In this document: positions 35,576 through 45,294 of the stretch, one piece after another
Numbering within the stretch: the first letter of the stretch is position 1
Layout of the letters: the number at the start of each line of letters is the position of its first letter
Source: Shimia abyssi
GTDB lineage: Bacteria; Pseudomonadota; Alphaproteobacteria; Rhodobacterales; Rhodobacteraceae
Direction of reading: 5' to 3'
DNA: 64,000 bases
Assembly: GCF_003014475.1 (NCBI RefSeq)
Contig: NZ_PYGJ01000001.1
Span: 186,001 to 250,000 of the forward strand
Program-made: the position numbers and the translations under genes
Notes under the pieces: model-generated
The model's database searches: none
Told to the model about the DNA's origin: nothing
What the model saw: only the letters and a program-made list of their open reading frames with translations

Positions 35576-36703
35576 TTACTCTTCTGCTTGTGCATCTGCG
35601 CGGCTTTTGCCGGCGACATCCAGCGCGAGCGTTGCCGCCATAAACCCATCAAGATCACCATCCAGAACGCCTTTGGTGTCGCTGGTTTCGTGGTTGGTAC
35701 GCAGATCCTTGACCATTTGATAGGGCTGCAGGACATAAGAGCGGATCTGGTTGCCCCAGCCCGCATCGCCCTTGGCCTCATGCGCCTCGTTGATTGCAGC
35801 GTTGCGGCGGTCCAATTCTTGCTGATAAAGCCGCGATTTAAGGGCTTTCATCGCGATATCGCGGTTCTGGTGCTGCGATTTTTCTGAACTTGTCACGACA
35901 ATACCGGTTGGGATGTGTGTAATCCGCACTGCCGAATCCGTCGTATTCACGTGCTGACCACCGGCACCAGAAGACCGATACGTATCAATCCGGATATCGG
36001 ACGGGTTCACATCGATCTCGATATTGTCATCGACAACTGGATAGACCCAGACCGAGCTGAAAGACGTATGCCGCTTAGCCGCAGAGTCATAAGGCGAAAT
36101 ACGCACCAAACGGTGAACCCCGCTCTCGGATTTCAGCCAGCCATAGGCGTTATGCCCGGAAATCTTGTAAGCTGCCGATTTGATCCCGGCCTCTTCACCA
36201 GCCGTCTCGGATTGCAGCTCAACCTTATAGCCTTTCTTCTCGGCCCAGCGGATATACATCCGCGCCAACATGCTGGCCCAGTCGCAGCTCTCGGTGCCAC
36301 CCGCGCCCGAGTTGATCTCGAGGAACGTGTCATTGCCATCCGCCTCGCCGTCCAACAGCGCTTCAAGTTCCTTTTCAGCCGCCTTGACGGCCAGGGCTTT
36401 CAACGCCTCTTCAGCGTCCTTGATGACCTCGTCATCTTCTTCCATCTCACCCAGTTCGATCAGCTCGACATTGTCGTTCATGTCAGTTGTGATCGACGTC
36501 ACCATCCCCATGGCATCCACAAGGTTCTGACGCTCGCGCATCAGTTTCTGGGCGCCATCCGGATCGTTCCACAGATCAGGATCTTCAACCTGCGCATTAA
36601 ATTCTTCCAACCGGTATTCCGCTGTTTCCCAATCCAGCCGTTGGCGCAACAGGGCCAGCGACTTTTCGATTTCGGCAACGGTGTTCTGGGCTTCGGCGCG
36701 CAT
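35576..36703 (-). CDS. prfB: Peptide chain release factor 2
   Basis: Terminates translation at UGA and UAA. The 375 residues include the peptidyl-hydrolysis motif [10 protein letters not shown] and the stop-codon-reading segment [17 protein letters not shown], where the E. coli SPF tripeptide is SPY. The N-terminal coiled coil and [17 protein letters not shown] are typical. The gene is read in one frame from the ATG at 36703, with no UGA programmed-frameshift site near codon 26. It follows the PBP1A gene, an order usual in this group. Confidence 0.97.
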   Translation of the reverse strand: MRAEAQNTVAEIEKSLALLRQRLDWETAEYRLEEFNAQVEDPDLWNDPDGAQKLMRERQNLVDAMGMVTSITTDMNDNVELIELGEMEEDDEVIKDAEEALKALAVKAAEKELEALLDGEADGNDTFLEINSGAGGTESCDWASMLARMYIRWAEKKGYKVELQSETAGEEAGIKSAAYKISGHNAYGWLKSESGVHRLVRISPYDSAAKRHTSFSSVWVYPVVDDNIEIDVNPSDIRIDTYRSSGAGGQHVNTTDSAVRITHIPTGIVVTSSEKSQHQNRDIAMKALKSRLYQQELDRRNAAINEAHEAKGDAGWGNQIRSYVLQPYQMVKDLRTNHETSDTKGVLDGDLDGFMAATLALDVAGKSRADAQAEE

Positions 36704-36848
36704 CGGTCGGCTTTCATTTCAAATTGTCAGATCAAGGTGATAGACCAGCGCGCAAGGCGCGGCAAGCGGTGGCGCGGCGAAAACACCTGCAATCTGGTCC
36801 CGAGGACGCCCGGACAGGGCGGAGGAGGTTCTCCGCCGCAAAATACGC

Positions 36849-39404
36849 CTAGTAGAGACCGCCCGAACTGACCGAACCAAAGTCCGCTTTGGGGCCCACA
36901 ACAGCCTTGCGTCCGGTTGACGTGGTCACCTCACGCCCGCCATAGCGCTCAACCTCTTCGACCAGTGGCAGGTTGGATCCCATAGCAAAACCGCCATCGT
37001 AAGTAATGCCAAACACCGGCTCTTCGCCGTCGCGGAAATACTCGGCAACCACCTGCGCACCGCCGGCATCATCAGACAACCGTGCGCCTGTGAAACGGTC
37101 AATCTTGATGAAACGTCCACCCGGAGGCACACGGAACTTACCGCCGCCATACTTCTTGATCGCTTCTTCCATAAATTCCTGAAACACTGGACCACAGGTT
37201 GTGCCGCCATAGGTTCCCCGACCCAGCGGGCGCGGACGGTCGTGGCCAATGTAACACCCGGCGACGAGGGTCGACGTAAAGCCGACAAACCAAACATCCT
37301 TGGCCTCGTTTGTGGTGCCCGTTTTGCCCGCAACAGGTACGGGCAGCTTGATCTGGCTGCTGGCCGTACCGCGTGTCACCACGCCCTGCATCATCGAGGT
37401 CAGCTGATAGGCGGTGATCGGGTCCATGACCCGCTCGCGATTGGTCACGATCCGCGGGCCGCGTGTATCTGGGATACCGGGATCAGCACATTCTTCGCAC
37501 ACGCGTTGGTCATGGCGGTAGATGGTATTGCCATAGCGATCCTGCACCCGGTCCACCAATGTTGGTTCCACCCGCTCGCCCCCATTGGCGAACATCGCAT
37601 AAGATGCCACCATCTGGTACAGCGTGGTCTCATCCGCGCCCAGCGAGTTGGCCAGAAACTGGCCCATCTGGTCGTAAACGCCAAACCGCTCGGCGTAATC
37701 CGCCACCACGTCCATACCGATTTCCTGCGCCAGTCGAATGGTCATCAGGTTCCGGCTCATCTCAATGCCGGTCCGCATCGGGGTCGGTCCGTAAAACTTG
37801 TTGGTCGAGTTGCGCGGACGCCAAAGGCCCTGCGGTGTATCAATCTCGATCGGCGCGTCGATCACAATGGTCGCCGGGCTGTATCCACTGTCCAGCGCCG
37901 CCGCGTAGACAAAGGGTTTAAAGCTTGATCCCGGCTGGCGTTTGGCCTGCGTGGCGCGATTAAACACAGAATCCTGATAGGAAAAGCCACCCTGCATCGC
38001 CACAACACGCCCGTTGTTGACGTCCATCGCCATAAAGCCGCCCTGCACTTCGGGCACCTGCCGCAGCGACCAGCGCACAAAGGATCCATCGTCATCCTTG
38101 GTGATCGCACGCACCAACACGACGTCCCCGACATCGACCAGATCACCGGCCACACGCGCCTTGCGGCCCAGATCGCCGCCGTCCAACAGCTTGCGCGCCC
38201 AGGTCACATCCTTGGCCGTGATCCAATGGCCGTCCGCATCATCCTCGACACCTTCAATGCCGATACGCGCATCGTTCGTGCCCATTTCCAGCACCACCGC
38301 CGGATACCACTGGCCATCAAGATCAACATCGCGAGGCAGCTCCAGCGCGGCCAGTGCCTCACGCCATGCCGCGTCGTCGCTCAGCAAAGCCACGTCCAGA
38401 ACCTGCCCCGTGCCGCGCCATACACCACGCGACCGGTCATATTTCTCCAAGGCGTGGCGCAGCGCCCGCGCCGCCACCTGCTGCAACTCTGGGTCAACCG
38501 TCGCCCGCACCGTCATCCCACCCGAGAAAAACTCGTCCTCGCCAAAATCCCTGCTCAGCTGGCGGCGAATTTCATCCGAAAAATAATCGCGCGGCGGCAT
38601 TTCTGTTTTGTAGCTCAGGAAATCGCCATTCTGCACCGAGCTCAGCGGCTTGGCGCGCTCTGCCTCGTACACAGCCTGCGTGATATAGCCATTCTCTTCC
38701 ATCTCGCGCAGCACAAAGTTGCGCCGATCCAGCACACGTTCCTTGTTGCGCACCGGATGGAACCGGCCCGGAGCTTTGGGCATCGACGCCAATGTGGCTG
38801 CTTCATGCGGCTCCAGCTCGGTCAGGTTCTTATTGAAATAGGTCTGTGCCGCCGCCGCGACGCCATAAGAATTCTGACCAAGGAAAATCTCATTCATATA
38901 GAGCTCAAGAATCTGGTCCTTGGTCAGCGTCTCTTCGACACGTGTCGCCAGAATGATTTCCTTTATCTTGCGCTCAATGCGCCGATCCCCCGACAGCAGG
39001 AAGTTCTTCATCACCTGCTGGGTGATTGTCGACGCCCCGCGCACGTTCTGGCCCCGGCTCTGCACCGCCTCAACCGCTGCCGCGGCAATACCGCGCGCGT
39101 CATAGCCGCCATGGCTGTAAAAATTCTTGTCTTCCGCTGAAATGAACGCCTCTTTCACCATATCCGGAATTTCATTGGCGGGCACAAACAGGCGGCGTTC
39201 CTTGGCGAACTCATCCATAATCCGCCCCTCGCCCGAATAAATCCGGCTGATGGTGGGCGGCTTATACTGGGCCAGGCTCTCGTGACTGGGCAATTCGCGC
39301 CCGTAAATCCAGAACACGGCACCAATCGACAAGGCGATGACAGCAACGCTCATCGTCAAAAGGGTAAAAATACCCCCGAAAAAGGATAGGATGAATCGGA
39401 TCAC
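36849..39404 (-). CDS. mrcA: Class A penicillin-binding protein 1A
   Basis: Bifunctional peptidoglycan synthase, 851 residues, anchored by one N-terminal membrane helix (LLTMSVAVIALSIGAVFWIYG). The glycosyltransferase domain has the catalytic Glu in SAEDKNFYSHGGYDARG and RGASTITQQVMKN. An OB-like insert follows (residues ~330-440). The transpeptidase has SxxK in QPGSSFKPFVYA, SxN in EMSRNLMT and KTG in VAGKTGTTNEAKDVWF. A good promoter lies about 30 bases upstream of the predicted leader. Part of the amiC-DUF411-mrcA-prfB minus-strand block. Confidence 0.97.
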   Translation of the reverse strand: MIRFILSFFGGIFTLLTMSVAVIALSIGAVFWIYGRELPSHESLAQYKPPTISRIYSGEGRIMDEFAKERRLFVPANEIPDMVKEAFISAEDKNFYSHGGYDARGIAAAAVEAVQSRGQNVRGASTITQQVMKNFLLSGDRRIERKIKEIILATRVEETLTKDQILELYMNEIFLGQNSYGVAAAAQTYFNKNLTELEPHEAATLASMPKAPGRFHPVRNKERVLDRRNFVLREMEENGYITQAVYEAERAKPLSSVQNGDFLSYKTEMPPRDYFSDEIRRQLSRDFGEDEFFSGGMTVRATVDPELQQVAARALRHALEKYDRSRGVWRGTGQVLDVALLSDDAAWREALAALELPRDVDLDGQWYPAVVLEMGTNDARIGIEGVEDDADGHWITAKDVTWARKLLDGGDLGRKARVAGDLVDVGDVVLVRAITKDDDGSFVRWSLRQVPEVQGGFMAMDVNNGRVVAMQGGFSYQDSVFNRATQAKRQPGSSFKPFVYAAALDSGYSPATIVIDAPIEIDTPQGLWRPRNSTNKFYGPTPMRTGIEMSRNLMTIRLAQEIGMDVVADYAERFGVYDQMGQFLANSLGADETTLYQMVASYAMFANGGERVEPTLVDRVQDRYGNTIYRHDQRVCEECADPGIPDTRGPRIVTNRERVMDPITAYQLTSMMQGVVTRGTASSQIKLPVPVAGKTGTTNEAKDVWFVGFTSTLVAGCYIGHDRPRPLGRGTYGGTTCGPVFQEFMEEAIKKYGGGKFRVPPGGRFIKIDRFTGARLSDDAGGAQVVAEYFRDGEEPVFGITYDGGFAMGSNLPLVEEVERYGGREVTTSTGRKAVVGPKADFGSVSSGGLY

Positions 39405-39440
39405 CGCTCGCGCCCCCTAAAGCCCGCATCTCAAGACCCC

Positions 39441-39469
39441 TCTATATAAACGCTTTTGCGCAGGGTCAA
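39441..39469 (-). promoter_or_regulatory. Promoter of the PBP1A gene
   Basis: On the minus strand TTGACC (39469-39464) and TATAGA (39446-39441) are separated by exactly 17 bp. The predicted start gives a leader of about 30 bases before the PBP1A ATG at 39404. Each box differs from the sigma-70 consensus by one or two bases. Confidence 0.7.
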
Positions 39470-39565
39470 AACACGAACCTGTTCCCGTTGGGCACCTTAT
39501 TGCCGTTTTCGCGCTCATTGCGGCCCGCGACGTGGCTCAGAACACCACATGCCGCGACGTCACCG

Positions 39566-40045
39566 TCAGGTGGCCGCGTCGTAAGCGGTAAACACATCCG
39601 CAGCACCGTCGCGTCTCATCAACATGACATCATATGCTTCACGCGCGCTTTCCGGCCCCATACCCGGCGAGCCGATGGGCATACCCGGCACAGCCAATCC
39701 GATAGCGTCCGGGCGCTCTGTCAGCAGGCGCCAAACATCTTTGGGCGGCACATGCCCCTCGATCACATAATCATCCACAATCGCCGTGTGGCAGGATACC
39801 ATGTCTTGGTTCACGCCATTCTCGGCCTTAAACCGCGCCAGCGTTTCCCAATCCGCATCAAAGGGTTTCACCTCGAACCCGGATTGCCTCATAATCTCGA
39901 TCCATGCCCCACAGCACCCGCAACCGGGATCCTTCATGACCTGAACCATAGGCCGCGTTGACGCTGCGACCGAACCTGCGCTGACCAACGTCAGGCTGGT
40001 GACGCCCTGCAAAAAATTGCGACGTGTAACCAAAGATCGAGCCAT
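39566..40045 (-). CDS. DUF411 metal-binding protein with Tat signal
   Basis: A 159-residue exported protein. The N-terminus TRRNFLQGVTSLTLVSAGSVAA carries a twin-arginine-type signal. The mature part shows the DUF411 hallmark KDPGCGCCGAWIEIM, with a CxCC cluster proposed to bind copper, then VSCHTAIVDDYVIEGHVPP and the GMPIGSPGM Met-rich loop. Family members often sit with copper-resistance genes. The ATG at 40045 follows GGAAGGA. It lies between amiC and the PBP1A gene, which are otherwise adjacent in many relatives, so it looks inserted. Confidence 0.9.
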   Translation of the reverse strand: MARSLVTRRNFLQGVTSLTLVSAGSVAASTRPMVQVMKDPGCGCCGAWIEIMRQSGFEVKPFDADWETLARFKAENGVNQDMVSCHTAIVDDYVIEGHVPPKDVWRLLTERPDAIGLAVPGMPIGSPGMGPESAREAYDVMLMRRDGAADVFTAYDAAT

Positions 40046-40130
40046 TGAATGTCCTTCCCTGTTGCGCTGCATCCCGCACCCTTTGTCGCAGACCCAGCCC
40101 GGTCGGACAATGATACCGATCAATCACATT

Positions 40131-41351
40131 TTATTGACGCACCAACGGCCGCGCCGCCTTGTCGGCCAGCACCCACGCCTGCAACCCGTCCCGTATCCCC
40201 GAAGCCATCGACGCCCGCCATCCCGGATCGCGCAGATTGGCAAGGTCTTTCTTGGAAGACATGAACCCCAGCTCAATCAGGATCGAGGGCACATCTGCCG
40301 CCTTCAATACCGAAAACGCCGCCTCGCGATGCGCCTTGCGGTTAAGCGCGCCGGTAGCCTCCCGAATGGCGCGCACCATCTCGTCAGCCAGCTGCTCTGT
40401 GCGGGGCCGTGTTTCCATCCGCGCCAGATCCAGCAACACATCCGTCACCTCGTCATCCGCGCCTGAGAGATCAACACCCGACAGAATATCTGCCCTGTCA
40501 TGCCGCTCAGCCAACACCGCCGATGCCGCATCGCTGGCCTCATCCGATAATGTATAAACCGTCGCGCCCTGCGCATTCCCCTGACTGACGATATCGGCAT
40601 GCAGCGAAATGAACACATCCGCGCCCTCCTGATGGGCAATCGCCACCCGGCGTTCCAGCGACACAAACGTGTCCTCATCGCGCGTCAACACCACCTCAAA
40701 CCCGCCCGAGCGGCGCAGCGTGTCGCGCAACTCGCGGGCAAACTGCAACATCAGGTGCTTTTCCTGCAATCCATCCCGCTCGGCACCGGGATCAATACCG
40801 CCATGTCCGGGATCAATCACCACAACACTCGGCGCCCAATCCGGGCGCTCGGGGCGCGTGTGCTCGATCACGGCTGGTTCCGGCAAATCCCAGCGCGGGT
40901 CAAACGGCACTTTGGCCAATGCCGCATAGTCCAACGGACCCACAGGCGACAAAACAACCGACAAGGTCGCCCGCCCGCTGGCCTCATCCACAACCAACCC
41001 GGCCTTATCCACCGCCAACGGCGCGTCCAGATCAATCACCATCCGGCTCCATCCCGGACGATACAGCCCAAAACGTACTGTGCCGACACCCTCAACAGAT
41101 CCAAAATCCTCCGGGCTGACACCCCGCCAATCGATTTCGCGGAAATCCAGCACCAACCGACGCGGCTCATCCAGCTGAAACACCCGCCACGGCACCCCCT
41201 GACTGAGCGCCAGATCAAACTCCACAGCCCCGCGCCAGCCTTCGCTCAGCCCGCTCTGCTCCGCATCCACCCGCGCCAGCCCGGAAAATTCCTGCGCCGC
41301 ACCAATACCAGCCCAAACAAGGGCCACAAAAACCGCCAAAACTCTGCTCAT
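40131..41351 (-). CDS. amiC: N-acetylmuramoyl-L-alanine amidase (AmiC type)
   Basis: Periplasmic peptidoglycan amidase needed for daughter-cell separation. The 406 residues hold a signal peptide (VFVALVWAGIGAAQ), an AMIN-type N-terminal targeting domain (WRVFQLDEPRRLVLDF, VRFGLYRPGWSRMVIDL) and a zinc amidase_3 domain with VVIDPGHGGIDPGA, EKHLMLQFARELRDTL, DVFISLHADI and the catalytic Glu in ILIELGFMSSKKD. It heads the minus-strand envelope block, downstream of the repeat element that follows the aminotransferase gene. Confidence 0.95.
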   Translation of the reverse strand: MSRVLAVFVALVWAGIGAAQEFSGLARVDAEQSGLSEGWRGAVEFDLALSQGVPWRVFQLDEPRRLVLDFREIDWRGVSPEDFGSVEGVGTVRFGLYRPGWSRMVIDLDAPLAVDKAGLVVDEASGRATLSVVLSPVGPLDYAALAKVPFDPRWDLPEPAVIEHTRPERPDWAPSVVVIDPGHGGIDPGAERDGLQEKHLMLQFARELRDTLRRSGGFEVVLTRDEDTFVSLERRVAIAHQEGADVFISLHADIVSQGNAQGATVYTLSDEASDAASAVLAERHDRADILSGVDLSGADDEVTDVLLDLARMETRPRTEQLADEMVRAIREATGALNRKAHREAAFSVLKAADVPSILIELGFMSSKKDLANLRDPGWRASMASGIRDGLQAWVLADKAARPLVRQ

Positions 41352-41430
41352 TGCCCCAACTCCGGGTTGCTTGGCGGCAATCTACACCAGCCGCCGCAAA
41401 CAAAGAACCCCGCACACCACCGGGCCCATG

Positions 41431-41494
41431 TCTTCATCTTGCCAAAAATACTTTGGGGGAGTCGCTGCTTTGCGGCGACGGGGGCAACGCCCCC
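41431..41494 (-). repeat. Full copy of the modular post-gene repeat
   Basis: Reading on the minus strand from the aminotransferase stop: GC module GGGGGCGTTGCCCCC (41494-41480), variable hairpin GTCGCCGC/GCAGCGAC (41479-41461, one wobble), then the conserved box CCCCAAAGTATTTTTGGC and AAGATGAAGA (ending at 41431). The GC module overlaps the stop codon by one base. It lies in front of amiC on the same strand. Confidence 0.85.
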
Positions 41495-42651
41495 TACCCG
41501 TCCAAAAATCCGGCACTGCGCATGAATCTTTCCAGTCGCTCCAGCCCCTCGACAATATCCGCCGTCGCCCGCGCATAGGAAAACCGCAAAGTCTGGGCGC
41601 CACGCACCGGATCAAAATCCAACCCCGGCGTCACCGCCACCCCGGCCTCATCCAGAATCCGGCGGGCAAAGGCGCGGCTGTCATCGGTGTAGGCGCTGAC
41701 ATCCACATAAACATAGAACGCCCCATCCGGGGGGGCAAACCGTGTGAACCCCGCCTTGGGCAATCTATCGGTCATCAACGCACGATTGGCGCGATACACT
41801 TCCATGTTCGCTTCCAGCTCATCATGGCAATCCATCGCCGCCAACGCCGCAACCTGGCTGGCATGGGGTGCGCAGATAAACATGTTCTGCGCCAACCGCT
41901 CAACCAGGCGCACATGATCCTCAGGCACCACCATCCAACCCGCCCGCCAGCCGGTCATGCTGAAATACTTGGAAAACGAGTTGATCACATAGCACTCATT
42001 CGTAATCTCCAGCGCCGTGACGGCTTTGGCCTCATACTCGATCCCGTGATAAATCTCGTCGCTGATAAAGGCCGCACCCTTTTGGGCGCATAGATCTACC
42101 AGCGCGCCCATTGCAGACCGGTTCAACATCGTGCCCGTCGGATTGGCCGGAGACGCCACCATCAGCCCCTCAAAATCCAGCGCCTTCAGATCGTCAGGAA
42201 CCGGTTGAAGCCGGTTTGCATCCGCCGTCTGGATATCCAACGGCTCAAGGCTCAGCGCTTTCAAAATCTGTCGGTAACTCGGATAGCCCGGCGCACCAAT
42301 CGCGACACGCTCTCCGGCATCAAACAGCGCGGTAAACGCCAGCAGAAACGCCCCAGACGATCCCGGCGTCACAATCACCTGATCCGGGTTCAGATCCACA
42401 TTATACCAATCCCCATAAAGCTTTGCGATACGCTGACGCAGCGCGGGCAAGCCCAATGCCACCGTATACCCAAGCGCATCGTCCTGCATCTGCGCCGCCA
42501 GCGCATCACGCGCGCCCTTTGGGGCGGCGGTGCCCGGCTGACCCACTTCCATATGGATAATGTGACGCCCATCTGCCTCGGCCTGACGGGCCGCCTCCAT
42601 GACATCCATCACAATAAAGGGATCAACGCCCCCGCGTCTTGAGTTCCGCAT
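41494..42651 (-). CDS. PLP-dependent aminotransferase (class I/II)
   Basis: A 385-residue fold-type I aminotransferase with VIVTPGSSGAFLLAFTAL, MVASPANPTGTMLN, AFISDEIYHGIEYE (Asp for the pyridine nitrogen), the cofactor lysine in VINSFSKYFSMTGWRAGW and the substrate Arg in LRFSYARA. It is similar to aspartate/aromatic aminotransferases of the Ib group, and the amino donor is not settled. The ATG at 42651 is divergent from the M48 protease gene, with a very short control region between. Confidence 0.9.
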   Translation of the reverse strand: MRNSRRGGVDPFIVMDVMEAARQAEADGRHIIHMEVGQPGTAAPKGARDALAAQMQDDALGYTVALGLPALRQRIAKLYGDWYNVDLNPDQVIVTPGSSGAFLLAFTALFDAGERVAIGAPGYPSYRQILKALSLEPLDIQTADANRLQPVPDDLKALDFEGLMVASPANPTGTMLNRSAMGALVDLCAQKGAAFISDEIYHGIEYEAKAVTALEITNECYVINSFSKYFSMTGWRAGWMVVPEDHVRLVERLAQNMFICAPHASQVAALAAMDCHDELEANMEVYRANRALMTDRLPKAGFTRFAPPDGAFYVYVDVSAYTDDSRAFARRILDEAGVAVTPGLDFDPVRGAQTLRFSYARATADIVEGLERLERFMRSAGFLDG

Positions 42652-42674
42652 GAAATTCGTTCCTATTGTCGCTC

Positions 42675-44036
42675 ATGAGGTATCACCGCGAAATGACGGC
42701 GTCGTCAATCCTTGCCTTTCCCTTGCGCGCCGCATTCCTTGTGGCGGCGCTGATACTGGTGTGGGCCACAACACCTGTACGGGCGCAATCCCTGATTCGC
42801 GACGCCGATATCGAACATGCTCTCGCCCGGATGGCGGCACCGGTGCTCACCGCAGCCGGTTTGGGCGGAAACGTGCGCATCCTGTTGGTCAATGACCGGT
42901 CCCTGAACGCCTTTGTCGTGGATACCCAGCATATCTTTATCCACACCGGACTTATTGCAAAACTGGACACCCCCGAAAAGCTGCAGGCGGTGATCGCCCA
43001 CGAAGCCGCCCATATTGCCAATGGCCACCTGTCGCGCCGTCTGGCCAATCTCGACAACGCCCGCACCCTTGCCGGCCTTGGCCTTGCGCTTGCCATTGCG
43101 GCGGGTGCCGCCACCGGGCGCGGCGATCTGGCCTCGGGCCTTGCCATCGGCACACAATCTTCTGCCTTGCGCGATTTCCTCTCCCACACCCGTGCCGAAG
43201 AGGCCTCTGCCGACCAATCCGGCGTGCGCTATCTCGCGGCTGCCGGGATTGATCCCATCGGCGCGGTCGAGGTACAGAAACTGTTCATCGGTCAGGAACT
43301 TCTTAACGTCTCCCGCCAGGACCCCTATACGCGCTCGCATCCCTTGTCGCGAGATCGCGCACGCGCCATGGAACGGTTTGTTGCGGCTTACGGCGGAAAA
43401 TCCATTCCGCAACCGCAAATGGAATACTGGTACGAACGCGCGCGCGGCAAGATCACCGCCTTTACCAACGCGCCCAGCTGGACACTCAAACGTGCCGCCA
43501 ATTCCAAGGCCGAAGACGTCCGACTCATGCGCGAAGCCGTGGCCTATCACCGCCTCTCTGATCGCAGCAAGGCAATCAATCGCATCGATCGCGCCATCGC
43601 CATTCGCCCTAACGACGCGTATTACCACGAACTCAAGGGCCAGATCCTGCTCGAAGGCCGCCAGTTTCAGGCCGCCGTGAACGCCTATCAGAAAGCCGCC
43701 CAGCTTGAGCCCCGCAATGCGCTCATCCTTGGCGGCTTGGGCCGTGCCCTTTTGACGGTCGACCGCCCCAAAGAGGCGCTCACATATCTTGAAAAAGCCC
43801 GCGCCCGCGATTTTCGCGACGCGCGCCTCTTGCGCGATCTGGGATCGGCCTATGCGCGCACTGGACAAAACGGCATGGCCTCTTTGGCCACCGCCGAACG
43901 CTACGCCCTTGCGGGGCGCCTGAAAGACGCTGAAATCCACGCACGACGGGCCGTTGGCCTGTTGCCGCAAGGGTCCAGCGCATGGCGCCGCGCGGATGAT
44001 ATTCTCGCTGCGGCCAAACGTGCCGCTAAAAAGTGA
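42675..44036 (+). CDS. M48-family periplasmic metalloprotease with TPR repeats (BepA-like)
   Basis: A 453-residue exported protease and chaperone for outer-membrane proteins. After a signal peptide (AAFLVAALILVWATTPVRA) comes the M48 zinc site HEAAH in VIAHEAAHIANGH, with the third ligand Glu in EEASADQSGVRYL. The C-terminal half has TPR-type helix pairs, such as YYHELKGQILLEGRQFQAAVNAY and ALILGGLGRALLTVDRPKEAL. Possible starts are TTG 42666, ATG 42675 and ATG 42693; none has a strong ribosome site, so the start is uncertain. Confidence 0.9.
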   Translation: MRYHREMTASSILAFPLRAAFLVAALILVWATTPVRAQSLIRDADIEHALARMAAPVLTAAGLGGNVRILLVNDRSLNAFVVDTQHIFIHTGLIAKLDTPEKLQAVIAHEAAHIANGHLSRRLANLDNARTLAGLGLALAIAAGAATGRGDLASGLAIGTQSSALRDFLSHTRAEEASADQSGVRYLAAAGIDPIGAVEVQKLFIGQELLNVSRQDPYTRSHPLSRDRARAMERFVAAYGGKSIPQPQMEYWYERARGKITAFTNAPSWTLKRAANSKAEDVRLMREAVAYHRLSDRSKAINRIDRAIAIRPNDAYYHELKGQILLEGRQFQAAVNAYQKAAQLEPRNALILGGLGRALLTVDRPKEALTYLEKARARDFRDARLLRDLGSAYARTGQNGMASLATAERYALAGRLKDAEIHARRAVGLLPQGSSAWRRADDILAAAKRAAKK

Positions 44037-44047
44037 CGGAGACACTG

Positions 44048-44794
44048 ATGAAACGTTTTCTTGCAACCACAATCCTCGCCCTTGGCGTCGCGGCCCCCGC
44101 TGTCGCCTTTGATGTAAACGCCATGTCCGACGACGAGCGCGCCGCCTTTCGCGCCGAAATTCGCGCCTACCTGCTGGATAATCCAGAGGTGATCATGGAA
44201 GCCGTGGAAGTGCTCGAACAACGCAACAGCGCGGCTGAGGCCGCCAATGACTTCAATCTGGTCTCTCAGTACGGAGATTCGATATTCGAAGACGGGTATT
44301 CATGGGTCGGTGGCAACCCAGATGGCGACGTGACTCTGGTCGAATTTGTAGACTACCGCTGCGGTTACTGCCGCAAAGCGCATGACGACGTGGCCGAACT
44401 GGTCAATTCCGACGGAAATATCCGCCTGATCGTTAAGGAATTTCCAATCTTGGGCGAAGACAGCCTGCTCAGCTCTCGCTATGCGATTGCCGTCAAACAA
44501 AAGCACGGCGATGACGCTTATAAACTGGCCCACGACACTCTGATAACCTTCCGCGGTGGTGTCACCGACGCCTCCCTGACGAGCATCTCCGAAAGTCTTG
44601 GCTTTGACGCGGTGGAACTGCTCGCCCATATGAACAGCGACGAAGTCACAGACGAAATTCGCAAAACCCGCGCATTGGCGCAGGCGCTCAGCATCACTGG
44701 CACACCTACTTTTGTGATGCAGGACCAACTGCTGCGCGGCTACCTGCCGCTACCGCAAATGGCCGCGCTTGTGGACGAGAAACGCACCCGCTGA
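44048..44794 (+). CDS. DsbA-family thiol:disulphide protein
   Basis: A 248-residue periplasmic thioredoxin-fold protein with signal peptide (MKRFLATTILALGVAAPAVA), an N-terminal helical region (AYLLDNPEVIMEAVEVLEQRN) found in the alphaproteobacterial ScsC/BcrD-like group, the active site CGYC in DYRCGYCRKAHDD, and the cis-proline loop GTPTF. The N-terminal extension suggests an oligomer, as in ScsC-type isomerases. The ATG at 44048 has GGAG six bases upstream. It overlaps nothing but follows the protease by 11 bases, so the two form an envelope-quality-control pair. Confidence 0.9.
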   Translation: MKRFLATTILALGVAAPAVAFDVNAMSDDERAAFRAEIRAYLLDNPEVIMEAVEVLEQRNSAAEAANDFNLVSQYGDSIFEDGYSWVGGNPDGDVTLVEFVDYRCGYCRKAHDDVAELVNSDGNIRLIVKEFPILGEDSLLSSRYAIAVKQKHGDDAYKLAHDTLITFRGGVTDASLTSISESLGFDAVELLAHMNSDEVTDEIRKTRALAQALSITGTPTFVMQDQLLRGYLPLPQMAALVDEKRTR

Positions 44795-44806
44795 CCTTGC
44801 TCACAT

Positions 44807-44833
44807 CGAGGCGATCACCCCCTGATCGCCTCG
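44807..44833. terminator. Hairpin between convergent genes
   Basis: CGAGGCGATCA (44807-44817) pairs perfectly with TGATCGCCTCG (44823-44833) around CCCCC. It starts 12 bases after the DsbA-like stop and covers the last codons of the minus-strand VOC gene. No T-run follows on either strand, so its role as a terminator is uncertain. Confidence 0.5.
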
Positions 44834-45189
44834 CCAAAAAATATCAGCGTGCAATCCTCGTCGATGACATGAAATTCGCGCTGGCCATAATCCTGATCAA
44901 ACGGCGCCCGCACCCGCCTCTTGCCCAATAGGTCCAGCTTGGGTTTCAGGCTTAGGTACAGCGCATCAATCCCCTCAACATCAATATAAAACGATGTCTC
45001 ACGCTCAGGCGTACTCAAATCCACGCTCTTGTCGACCTCGATCAATCGCACGGCCACCGCGTCTCGCCGCATAAAGGCATAATTCTCTGCCTGAAAGCCA
45101 AGCGCGAATCCCAGCACATCCTGATAGAACCCGATTTGCCGGCTCAGATCGGAACAGGGCACAAACGGCGTAACCTGATTCATTTTCAT
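44815..45189 (-). CDS. VOC-family protein
   Basis: A 124-residue single-module vicinal-oxygen-chelate protein resembling bleomycin-resistance proteins: VTPFVPCSDLSRQIGFYQDVLGF at the start, YAFMRRDAVAVRLIE, and QREFHVIDEDCTLIFFGEAI at the end. The metal-site Glu/His pattern is incomplete. ATGs at 45189 and 45183 are possible; GAGGGG favours 45189. No function assigned. Confidence 0.8.
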   Translation of the reverse strand: MKMNQVTPFVPCSDLSRQIGFYQDVLGFALGFQAENYAFMRRDAVAVRLIEVDKSVDLSTPERETSFYIDVEGIDALYLSLKPKLDLLGKRRVRAPFDQDYGQREFHVIDEDCTLIFFGEAIRG

Positions 45190-45294
45190 CAAAACAACCC
45201 CTCAATAATTCACTTTATTCCACCGAAGCATCAGCCGACGCAACTTTCGCAAAGAAAAACCGCGTTTTGGATACGATTTCCCCTCCATTGACGG

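Noticed and set aside
35915-36871. 318-residue plus-strand frame opposite prfB
   Set aside because: Shadow of prfB, with no ribosome site or family motif.
42705-44072. 455-residue minus-strand frame opposite the M48 protease
   Set aside because: The plus-strand frame has HEAAH, a signal peptide and TPRs; the opposite frame has nothing recognisable.
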